Source: Oxyruncus cristatus (taxonomy: Eukaryota; Chordata; Aves; Passeriformes; Cotingidae). From it: a stretch of DNA of 64,000 nt. The notes under the pieces were generated by a model that saw nothing but the letters and a program-made list of their open reading frames with translations, made no database searches and was not told the DNA's origin. This document shows, piece by piece, positions 25,525 to 37,500 of the stretch (positions within the stretch are counted from its first letter, which is position 1; the number at the start of each line of letters is the position of its first letter). The position numbers and the translations under genes are program-made. Where the stretch lies: positions 125,953 through 189,952 of the forward strand of contig VXAY01002371.1 of NCBI GenBank assembly GCA_013399855.1, in the 5' to 3' direction.

Positions 25525-28500
25525 AGGTGAGGCAAGCTGACTCTTAAGTCCTTCCATGCCAGAACAAAATTAAGTTACTAATTCTGTTTGGGGAAGAAAG
25601 CTGGTATTAAGTTTACTGGATTATTCAACATCTATTAGGTGTGTATCACATCACTTAGCTGGATGTTATGCAGATTCGTTAGAATTCTAGAAGAATGATT
25701 TAAGTTTAAAAGTTAAAATATCACAGTGCATTGAAGCAGACTTTTCCTCACTGTTGTTCTACTTACATTTTATTTCACCAGCTTAGTGGCTGAGCAGGAG
25801 ATGTGTTTGAGTTTTGATTTGCATGCAGCCTAATAGTCTTTTCAGCCTTTCAGCTGTCTCTAGCATGAATGCACGTATCTTTTCAGAGTATTTTTATCCA
25901 CTTTGATTTTGATCAGCAATTTCTCAGAAAATGAAAAATTTGCAGAACGGGTGTGAATTGTACTGTTTTATTGATTTCTATCATATACTGAGGAAAAAAA
26001 AAAATTACATAATATTCTCTGTTTTGAATACAGCTTTGGGACAATTTCCTTTCTTCCAAAATCTAAGGTACCTGTTTTAATGGTTCAGCCCTGACAGAAA
26101 CCATGGGCAAATTATGATGATGAAATACTGACCACTTTACCTAATTCATCTGGACTTGTGTTATTTCTGCTCTGTCTCCTAGGGGTTAGAGAACTTACTT
26201 AGTTTTGTATCAGAAGCAAGTGTATAACCACATTTGAAATACATAATCTTTGCAACAAATAAATGAATCAACTATGGAGAACTGAAAGAACTGGTGTTGC
26301 TGTTTCTTCTGTCAATACTCATTATGGAAATAGAGGACTGATTTAAGTGTGAGAGAGAAAATGAACAAGCTTTTGTTATCTCATAGCTGGTGTGGGTCCA
26401 GAAGTCTTGATACAGAGATCCTGGAAACTTAATTTATACATAATTTTCCATTGACTCTTCTGTATTTTGACTGTATCTTTTCACCTCTGTCACAGCAGAT
26501 TATTTTTAACATGCCTTGCATTATTGAGCTATTCTTTCTGTAAATAGTGTTTAAAAAAAGGAGTGAAGGATCTCGAAAAGCACTTGAAAAATGTCATCAT
26601 TTGTTTTATCATGCTTATTTGGATTAACTTCATTTTATTCTAGTTCTGATATTTAACACTGTTAAAATAACTTAACGTTATGTTCTCCATGATGGAGAAT
26701 CCCTTTATGAATTACTGTTTTCGTGACCACTCTGCTCTGATTAAACATGTTGAGTGCACTAGCTGGAAGCAGGATGTCAGCCTGTGTGAATGTGATATTA
26801 GTGAAAATGTTGGTGGTACTGCATGTTTGTTTCTGTTACATGCAACTGTTATTCCTTAATGATACCAATTCCAGCTTTGGTCGACCAGGAGTTGAATGCT
26901 ACTGCCAACATGATAGTGGAGCTGCAGTAATCCAGCTTCAGTTCCTGATTAATGAGGTTAGTAAAATGATGTATGTGTAATTCAGAGAAGATACAGAATT
27001 TAATTTCTTTAATTTCTCATTAAGCAAACATAAAAGTTAGCTAATTCAAATGACTTAGCAGGAATGGCAAATAGTAAAAACAATTATTAATAAATTAACT
27101 TTTTTAGTTTTAAAAAATGCTTGACTAACTGCTGAAAATACCTTTGTCTCTAGAGTGCTTCTTTTTCTGTAATAAGCAAGAACTTTGTAAGAATATCTTT
27201 TCATGTTGATGAACATTGCAACTTAGCTGTAGAAGTGGTAAAGTACTCTTTCAGTAATACTACCAGTTTCACTAGGTAGTTCATTTTATTTTGATAGAGT
27301 TACTGCTTTAGACCTGAGCTGAATAATGTTCCCTCAGGTTCAGGTGTGTGCTGACATCTGGCAGCAGTGCTGTACTTGAGCTAGCTAGGGACAGATTTGT
27401 AGAGGGACATCACTAGCTTTGTCAGCACATAGATAGTAGCTATTGAGTTCACTGCTTGATTTCTTTACAGAGATAGGCATGAGGGAATTGATGTGCACAC
27501 ACTGGAAAAAGCTCCTTCCCCATCACCTCTCAGTTTAGCACTGAACCAAATGTGAGCAAGCTGAACATGTGATCACATCAGTTACCTCATTCCTACTACT
27601 TAAAACTTATCTGTGCCATGTTGTTGATGTGAACGCTTATAAATTTTTTTCATCTTGGTGATAAATATATAATATATTTCCCCTGTGATGTGCTGTTACT
27701 AGGGTTATGAAAACAAGTTGACTAAAACTTTCTTTTTCTCATAGGGAGCTCTTGTGAGTGCCTTGGCTGACGATACCTTACACCTGTGGAACTTGCGTCA
27801 GAAGAGACCTGCTATACTTCATTCGCTCAAATTCAACCGAGAACGGTAGGGGTTGGGTTATTATTGCCTTGCCCCTTAGCATCACACTACTTGCCATTGT
27901 AAGATCAGGTTTATTAATGCAGTCCAATTCATAACTTCTTAAATAATTGAAGCTGGATTTGCACTGGGCTTGAATTTCGCTCTGTTAGGGCCAATAGTAC
28001 TTGTGAGTAGGCACACTAGTCACCTAAACAGAGATGATTTTTCTGTTACTTTACATATGGCATTGTTGAACATCAGTTTTCACATCTTTGAAATGTGGAG
28101 GGGTTGAATACTTTGAATGTAGGTCTTCAAAGGAATTTTGGAGCAAGAGAAAGCATGTGCACCAACAAGACAACAGGAACTTTAGTTCAGTTTTTTACCT
28201 GGAATTTTTTCTCCCTTCATGACAAATTGGAGTTCTGCAGTGTTAGAGCTCCTGTGTGTCAGAGAAGCTGAAAACACCTTGCATTTTGACTAACATTTGA
28301 GACTCAAGTAACAGCATTATAAGCATACTAGGGAGACATTTAAGATTAAACTTCTAAAATTCTGTGGATTAAAGTCCTTTTTTTTTAGTAACAAGTAGTA
28401 CTTCCTTTTTAGGAAGCAGCCCTTCTTTTCCAGTATGTGTAAAGTCTCAACTGGAATGCTGTGTTTGCTTTTAAGGAGTATGCATTAGAGATGGACTGCT

Positions 28501-31500
28501 TGGGAAGTTCAAAGGATACTTGTAAAAACACAGAATAATCTGTGACTTGTATCTGTGTTGAATAGGTTAGGAAGTAATAAGCTTTAAGTAATGGGTAGCA
28601 ACAGAAAGATGTAAGTTAAATATTTATGTAATACCTTCTAATGTAGTGTCATACATAGTGCTAAACAAACTGTTGAGTGGGTTATGTAGTAAACTTGTAG
28701 TTTTAAAGAGCAGGTTATTAACAAGTTTGTCAAAAATAACATAAATTCAGATTAGTGGGGTTTTTTTGGGTAAAGGACTAAGTGATTCTAAGTCTTTTTT
28801 GAAGTTACTTCTAAGATCACAGTGCATAACTTTTTAATGGGGTTTTTAGGCATAGGACAGGGGGTAATAGCTTTAAACTGCAAGATTTAGATTAGATATT
28901 AGAAAGAAATTCTTCACTGTGAGGATGGTGAGATGGTATAACAAGTTACTCGGAAACGCGGTGAATGTCCTATCCCTTGAAGTGTTCAAGAACAGGTTGG
29001 TTGGGCTTTGATATTCTGAAAGATGTTCCCTGCCCAGAGAAAGTGAATTGAACTAGCTGGTATTTAAAGGCCTCATCAGACCCAAGGCATTGTGTGATTC
29101 TGAACTGTTATACAGAAAACAGAAGGCTTTGTTGACAGATCAAAATTCTCTGGCCAAGGGAGTGACAGTGTTCCTTTATGCAGCATAAAAGTCAAATGGA
29201 GAGAAATGCAATTTACAACCGCTAGTTTAATGAGGATTGTCCACGTGTGGGAGATGGTGTATCCAAACTGAATTTTCTCCCTCTCCTTTTTTTTTTCTTT
29301 TTTAAATGACTTTTCTCTTGTAGCACCTACTTAAGCATCAGTATAAAATTATGATTTGCAGCCTGAAATATTGACTTCTAACTAATGCTTTAAAACAGGT
29401 GTCTGAGGAGGTGATTCTGATTGTGTGCAAATCTGTTGTAAACGGGCTTAGAGTTTTAGATGTATGGTATCTTTGGTTAAGCAGAGTGAAAGTTTTTAAC
29501 TGTCCTTTTTCCGTAAATGTGATCATGTCAATAGCAAAATCTGTCACAGGACTTGAACTGTGTATACTCTCATCAGAAAGAGGAGTAGGGGTAAAAGGGA
29601 TTCTAGGTCACTGATGTCACTTTAGTGGCTGTATTAGTTCTTAATTTTAGGCAGAATACTGAGGTTTTTTTCTGGGAAAACCTGTGTCTTGCTAAGATAG
29701 GTAATGAGAGCACCATAGTTACCATGAGTGATGTCAGTAGAGTTGGAGACAAGGGCTTATTCTTGTAGCAATTTTAATCTTAACATATCCATTACAGTAA
29801 CATATAAAAGTAGCCAGAACACTTAAGATCCTAGATCTGTACATTGTCATGGCCACTTAGGTCATGCTGGATGACTGTTAGGTGTTTTCAAATATTCTGT
29901 TTTCTTTTGACTAGTTTATAGAATACAGTGTTATAAAATAATATGTAATCTCATTACGAGGGAATTATTTTGATTTGAACTGGAGAGCATTGCAAAAAAT
30001 TGACTCTTGAATAATTCTAAAGAGGTGCCTTTAAAATACTAGGAGTTCTTAGTAATCAATTATACCTAATAGCTTCAGTATGTTCATAGTATGTCCTATG
30101 AATTGAAGTAAATGGGCTTTGCTTAGGTCAGTTATATGATGTATATTAACTACTAATTTTATTGAGAAGAGTGTTCACAAATCAAACTGGATCTTCTCTG
30201 TGAGAACCCATCCTTAAGGGGAAGCAAGCACCTCAGATTCGTAAATGCTCGTTGGTTGAAAGGAATGACGAAAGTCAGAGGGTCCTCAAACAATCAGTTT
30301 TATTAGTAAATTACACACTTAGCATGGAAATGGATATATTAGTCCCTGACTTACTATATAAGCACATCGCTGTCAGTTTTGGACATAGGGGTAGGGTGAG
30401 AGCAAAGAGAGGAAATAAAGAGGGAGAGATGAATCAAAGAAAACGGAAAAGAGAAAGAGAGGGGGAAAAAAGAAAGAAAAAGAGGAGAAAAGATAGAAAG
30501 AGATCAGCAGTCATTCCAGCATCAGTCTGGGTGATGGCATGTCAATCCTGGTTTCAGCATGTATCCAGATGATAAGTGTTGATTCAGCTACTTCAGTCTG
30601 GCTGATGAGATGTCCAGGATCCTGGGGGCACTGCCCAGGCTTCGGGGAATACCTTTTTATGGACAGGTTTCTCTACCCCAAAGACAGGTTTCTTGCTTTC
30701 TGTGTATATTAGTTATCATGCATAGTCGCTTCTTTCAGGCCTTTCTGGTAATGGATCAGAGGGTTTCAGGGGACTTAATCCCACCCTATAGTCCATGTTC
30801 ACTGCCTGCCACTTATATGTGTGCTTGCACTGTACTGTGTTGTGGTTCTTTCTAAAGGAAAAGTGCTTCCCTACCTCCACCTAGCCCCCCTTCTCCAGCT
30901 AAATCTTGTTCTTCCTCATGGTGTGTTAATACCAATAGTCCTTGATTATTACAAACAATTCTTGTCTGTTAGTTACTAACAGTCCTTGGCTGGCTCCACA
31001 GCCATCTGGTTATCAGTGTTTGAGACATGCGCATTAGTCCCTTATCTTCTGGGAATTGAGAGCTCGAAAGGATCTCGCTTTGTACTGTTGTTTACAGGGT
31101 CATTAGAGAATGGGCTTCAATATGCATTAACCTCTTATAATCAAGAACTCAAAAGGGTCTCATTTTGGACCACTCCTTATAGGGTTGTGAGAGAGCGGGC
31201 TTTAGTCTTAGAAATTTTCCATCCTGGCTGTTAATTGAGTCGGTAACTTTCTTTGAAGATTCAACAATGAAAATATTATTCTATTTGGGTTGTTATTCAC
31301 ACAAGAAAAATAAATTTCCAAGGCCATTTGTTAAAAGCAGGTGCTCATTAAATACATGTTAGTTCCTGGGAACAGACAGTGTTTCTGATAAGCTTGAGGG
31401 GAGCTTAGTCCAAGTGCAGTTCATCAAGGCCAAGGCCTAATGAGCATTTCTCAGATCATAGTGTGGCCTGGGTGGGTGGAAGCAGGGAATGCAGCATCAC

Positions 31501-34500
31501 AATCCATCCCGTGACTACAGTCACCTTCTTTGGGCCTCTACATTCTCAATTCATGAGCACAAAAGTTGTTAGAAACCTAATTAATAAAATTTTTGAAGTA
31601 TTTTATGTTGTGGGAATAAGATCTGCTCCTAAGGATAACGAACTTCTCAAACAGGAGTTATTTAAAATACAAAATACTACAACACAGGCTTGTGACTATC
31701 TCACTGATGATACTTTGTCAGTTTATGAAGGGAGATTAAATGTCTTGGAACTCTTACTATAGGACTGAAGTAGTTATTCTAGTTGTATCAGTATTTGCTC
31801 TAGGAATCTGTATATGCTAAGGTTTAAAATTATATACCTGATTGGGATTACCTGGAAGTGTGTAGACGTTGCAGAAGAGCAGTATTTGTGTCCTGTTTAA
31901 TAGGAGTTGAATCGCAACATGTCACAGGCGAATTTTTTTTCAGATTTTATTTCTAAATCAGGATTTGTATAAGGTTTAGATGTGAATTAAAAGTTGTAGC
32001 GTAGAAAGCTAAGTAGCTGTTAGCTACCCAGATGAAAGGATTTTTTCAGTCTTGAAAACTATTCTTCAACTATGTTTAAAGAAATGAATTAAAAAAGTAA
32101 ATGATAAAGCTATGACTTATTACTGAATGCTGTATTATTCTGGCACAGCCTTTTACTAGCTCGGGCTAATTCCCTGCTTTAACCATGTAGAAGAATTACT
32201 GCCCAATCTCTAACAACACAACTTTTAGATTTCATATTTGCTTATTCTGTTGGTAATTGAGTTTGGCTACCTTGCTTTCAGGTCTTTTGAATATCTTTCA
32301 ATTAAAAAAAAAAACAGGTGTAGGTTGTTTATAAATTCTTGTGTCATATATTTAGGTATTTTTGTATACTTAGCTGAAAATTGGAGTATTAAATCCCCTG
32401 TAAAATATTTCAGAATGCACTCTTTAGTATATGATAGGAAAGTAATATGAATTCTTGTGTTTCTATTCATGACTTTTAAGAACAGGGAGTAGGGAAAGAG
32501 TTTCTTTTTAATATAATTCTTTGCCATTAAAGGTTTTGTTCTGATCTGTGGAAAAAATATTCATTGGGTAACTTACATCTTCTTAGATCTGAGAAAAACA
32601 TTTCTTTGAAAGCAGTGGCCAAAAGTCTTGAAAGATGCTGCTTTCTGTTGAATCATTAAACTAGTTGAGAATCTGTAGATAATTGACCATTAAGAGATTC
32701 ATAAACTCCTGATTGCATTTTATAACAATGATGGTTAGTAATTTGAAGCAAGTCTTCTGAAGCAGGGAATGGTGAAGTTTTAGATGTATAACAAATCAGT
32801 TAGCTGAAATTACTGACAGGCGTCAAAAGCACTGTGCAAAACAAGCTAATTCTGCAAGTTTTCTAGCCTTTTGTTTGTTGCATTTGTGGGGGTTTCCAGC
32901 TGCTTCACGTTCTAGTTACCAAACAGGAGTTAGGAGATGGTAAACCAATGTCGTATTTGGCCACTGTTCCTTTACTGTGGGAATCAGTGTGTAGGGGCCA
33001 GGAGAAAAATGCATAATGATCCTTATGTGGGGGACAGTTGCCTGTGTGACTTGTCGTGCGAGTCTTAAGTAGTACCTCTTTTCAGAATACATAATTCAGT
33101 CTGTGAACTTACTTAGTAGCCTAGGTTTTGTATTTCTCTAAGATGTCTTCAGTGACTCACAAACTAGTTTCTTTGTCATCTACATATCTATATATAAATA
33201 TGCTAGGCATAATAAAATTGTTGTGTGTTAACATGTAGTGAAAGCTTCATGTTGAATTTGTTTAAATTTACTTAGTAGTAGATAGTAATGTTAGGCTAGG
33301 TTAGCTCTGAAATAAGTGCAGTTAACACCTCCTATTAGAGTAAATACTGAAAGCCTGTTGAGATGGGTACCTAATCTGGCTTTAGTTTCCTACAATGCAG
33401 GAACTGTTAAACAGGATATGTGAAGGTCCCTGGCTGGTTAGTGATGCATGTTTCCCACCATAGATCAGCATCAAGTTTGAGAGCGTGGGAGACAGACTAA
33501 CTTGATTAAAAAAAAAAAAAAAAAGTAAAAGTAGCATGGGATAACAAATTTGAGACTCCTTTGCTGCAAATCAGCTTTATATAAAAGTATGAAAACTTTG
33601 CTGTGTTATCCAAGACTTAACATTCTTCCTGAGCTGGCATTCCCTGTTGTAATGCCAAAAGAAAAAGTCACAAAGCAAGAATCAGAATCATGGCATAAAA
33701 AACCTGAGCATTTAGCGTGAGTGCTCTGCATATTGATCCCTCAATGCATTGATAGCAGTTTAATTTTTAATATGTCAGCTTCTGTGCTGTGAGATTTAAA
33801 TAGTTTTCCTCAACATGAAACTGCATGATTTGGAATTACAAAATCATGCTTAAAATACCTCTGGTGTTGTATCTTGCTGTAAACAGCAACCTTAACATTG
33901 TGTTTGAAACACCAACTGTCTACAGAGAGTGAAAAATCCCATTTATATTTATCTCTCATTAATAGTAAGATTTTAAGCTACTGTTGTCACACATATTACC
34001 GTGTTAGATACTGTAGGTTTGTACCCAGCCTGTACATTAACAGAGCTTAGTTGTGAGAGTCTTCTTCCACCTCACTGAATTTATAAACTGACCAATTCTG
34101 CCACTTTGTGGATAGCAGAAGGACATACAGGTTTTCTTGCCCATTAGAGCAAGTGATGATAGACATTGTTTATGTGTTTCTGGCTGTGTTTTTTTTCATT
34201 CCCTTTCTCTCTATCAGTATCACTGTTTCACTTTCAGCCTTTAAGGCCTGGCTCTTTCCCTTTTGCTCTGGATTACAAATACGTACCCAAACAATAGATC
34301 TGAGAAGTTAAATATTTGGAGTCTTTGCAGTCAATGATATACTGGCTACATGTTTATTATACAACACAACTAAGTTTCTCACACATAAATAAGGTTTGGG
34401 TTTTTTTTTTTACCCTTTTTAAAATTACTTTCTTTAGAGTGAAAGCAAGTGATCACCAGGTCTGTTTGCCTTGATGGTGTGATATAAAGCCTTTTAGCTG

Positions 34501-37500
34501 CTAAGGTTGAAAATTTAACTCAGTGGTGAACCACTAGATGATATAATTAGGAGTTGGATCTTCTTTCAAGAAATTAGCAGAAGAAGGTGAACTTTCCGAG
34601 TCTCTGGATTTGCTGTAGATGTGAATGTTTGTTTCATGAAGATCAGATTCCTTTGAAAAATGTTGTCTTAAGGCCACGCATTTGTGCAGAGTTCCACATG
34701 TAAGTGTGGTCAATGGAACTGTGGTTGCATCAGTTGCCTTCTGCTACCTTTTGGCACTGAGGCAAACCAGTGTGCTGAATCCTGTTACTCAGAAATTTCA
34801 GGTTTCAGAGAGTCAGCTTTTAATTTGCCTCTCTTGCCCTGTTAGCTGTGTACCTTTCGCACTGACTTTCACAGTGGTCTGAGGCAGAATTTGACCTCTA
34901 ATCTTTAAGCCATGCCTATCTGACAGACTTCTCCATCTGTGATGTGCATAGTTTTTCTGTCTCCTGTGGGAAAGCTATATCTCTGACATGGCCTTTTTTT
35001 TTTTTTTTTTTTTTAAGTCAGAGTTTGTGACTTCCTACATGCCTTTTGAGGCAACTGATATGAAAACAAAAAAATAATTTCAGTATTGAAGGAATTCACA
35101 CCAAACACCCTCAAGATCTGATGATTCCTTACCACTGATGAAATAGCCTGCACTACATATTTGTGAACTCCTCTTGGTATGTCTGACATGACACAAAAAG
35201 TAGCCAGACCATTGGCGTCACAAGACTCTTCAGTAGCTTGCTCTAACACATTTACCCATTACTCCATATTGACACCACTAGTGTCTACCACAACTCAGAT
35301 ATGGAACTAAGGTATTTCTGAGCTGCCTTAAGAGGCAGCTGTTCAAGCCAATATATTTGGAGAAACACTATTCGGAGTGCTGTTATGGATATAAATGAAA
35401 TTGAAGTACCTGGTTCAGTTCCTATGATATATTGCATTTACCCACGTGGTCTTTTAATGGAAGAATTTTGAGATGCATTGAAGAGGATTTCTTCCTCTGC
35501 ATGTGCCCTCTGGTCTTTGAGGCCTTTTTTTGTACAGGTAGGTGCTTTAAGCTAATTACAGTTACCAGATGTGAAAAAAGACCCTTTGCAGCAGTCTGGC
35601 AGAATCAAAGCCACTGCTTACTTTCATCAGTATGTTGTTCTGACATTGGCTCTTGATTTTTTTATTTTTTTTTTAAAACCCTTGGAAGGCTTTGACAAGA
35701 AACCATGGATGTGGAATCCATGCTAGCATAAGAATTAAACTTCTTAGCTTCTGAATTTTACATTGTCCTCTCTCATGCATGAGAGGTTGAAGATAAAGGA
35801 GTGCAGAATACAACTCTGGTAGCTTAATGCTTTGCTTAGAAAAATTTTATTTTGCTTATACAATAATGATCAGAGCAACTAGTATAGTTACAGTAACTGC
35901 AGACCTATAATGATAGCCTGAGGCATTAGAAGTAGTTTTAGTGACTTAACAATGAAACCTGTTATCAGTGTTTGTCATACTTCAAAGTATTTGTCACTGT
36001 GTTCTGTTAAAGGAGTGGAAAATTCTGAAGAATGTATAATGCTTCATAATGCAGTAGACTAAGGAAAGGTAAAGATGAATTTAGAAGGATTTCTGTTGTC
36101 CTAATAATACAGTCAAGATAACAGCCTGTCATTTTTCTGTAGTATTTCTCTTAAAAACCTAATTCTTTGACTTACATATTAATTTAGTAAGTCATGTTCT
36201 TTGATATTTCTATAATTACATTCCTCTAAAATGAAATTCTATTGTCACTTGCTGTAATAATTCTTTTGATACATGTTGTGAAACAACAACAATTAAGATT
36301 TTTGTGAATGGCCACTTCCGCTTCTCTTGATCTGGTTTTTAGTTTTTAAACTTCCAAGGTTGTTTAAAATCTATATAGTTTAGGGTGAAGCCTTACTCAG
36401 TGAAGGGATAAACTCAGTACATGAACTTTAATGTTGAAAATGTTACTCTGTAAATTGCTAAAATAAATGCAGTTATCTGAAGTAAGTCACTTTGGTCAAA
36501 ATATAGTTGAATTTCTGAAAGTTGGAAGGCATAGTTTTTCTCTTAAGAAAATAAAGAAACAATAAATATTTTTATTTGCAAATGGAGTATCATTTACTAC
36601 ATTAAAGGAGAAATGTTGATTTTTCTAGTGAGATCAGCATGGCAAATTCCTTTTGGATTTAACTAGTTCTGTGAATCGAAAGCTCTAAGAATATTTTTTT
36701 GTTTATAGAAAAATCATACAAGACTTGTTCTGATTGTAGGAGACTGGTAAAAGCAGACTTTAAAAGATAGGGTTAAGAACCCAGTTATGTGCCTGTACTT
36801 AACAATTTTGGAGTCTCTTCAACCTCCTGCCTTTGAGAGTTTGTAAATACTTTGTGAAGTTACCTGTTCTAATTTACTGTTGGAATGGAATCACTTCATT
36901 GTTTGCTAACTCTTGACAAAATTAATCTCTGTTGCCCAGAGGAGACACTAAATTCAATAGACCTGCATATTCTAGAAGAGTATCAAGTGTATTGAGGAGC
37001 TGGGCGCTTCTTAAAATGTTACCCTTGTGCTATAGCAGTCAAAGATGCAGCCCCAACTTTTATTGTGCCCACTTTACATGTTGTGAAATAGAATGGGTTT
37101 TATAATGAAAGTGTTGGACAACTGTAAGTGACAGTATTAACTTACTAATTAAGACAGGCCCACAGTCCTACTCCCAGATATGTTTTTCTGGCTGCTAGGC
37201 CATGGTTTTGGATCCAGCTGATCTGGTTGCCAGCTTCTTCTGGCACGTAGAGTGCTGACACGAAAAGTAGTTGTAGTGTTGCAGAGTGCTGAGGGTTTAT
37301 GTTTATGCTTTAGCTGTATATATAGTAACTGCCTGCCTAGGAAGTGCACGTACTAATGTATGTGATTTAGCTTCCATTAAAATATTTTTTTTCAGGGACG
37401 TTGGGGAAACACAAGTCTTTAACCTGTGGTTTTTGCAGATTAGTGTGCTTACTTAAATATATTACAAAGTCTATAACTTCAATGAATTGGAAAACCATTT

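Larger units (their letters stand above)
2070..26874 (+). other. STXBP5: STXBP5 intron 2 (24,805 bp), U12-type
   Basis: The longest intron in the window, with minor-spliceosome signals at both ends. It holds an ERVL-like LTR plus leader (7947-9322), CR1 fragments (7262-7348, 11662-11779, 16117-16422, 19757-20236, 21780-23327), low-complexity tracts and an assembly gap. Between these (2520-7260, 9330-11660, 11780-16115, 16425-19755, 20240-21780, 23330-25380, 25530-26850) I see unremarkable AT-rich sequence apart from the inverted repeats listed separately. Confidence 0.9.

Noticed and set aside
25341..25557. ORFs passing through the N block
   Set aside because: They include unknown bases and homopolymers and cannot be evaluated.
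30252..30572. 106-codon Lys/Arg-rich ORF
   Set aside because: Produced by the polypurine tract inside the solo LTR.
31463..31762. 99-codon ORF at the right edge of the LTR
   Set aside because: It starts inside the LTR and runs into flanking intron; no similarity to a known protein was recognised.
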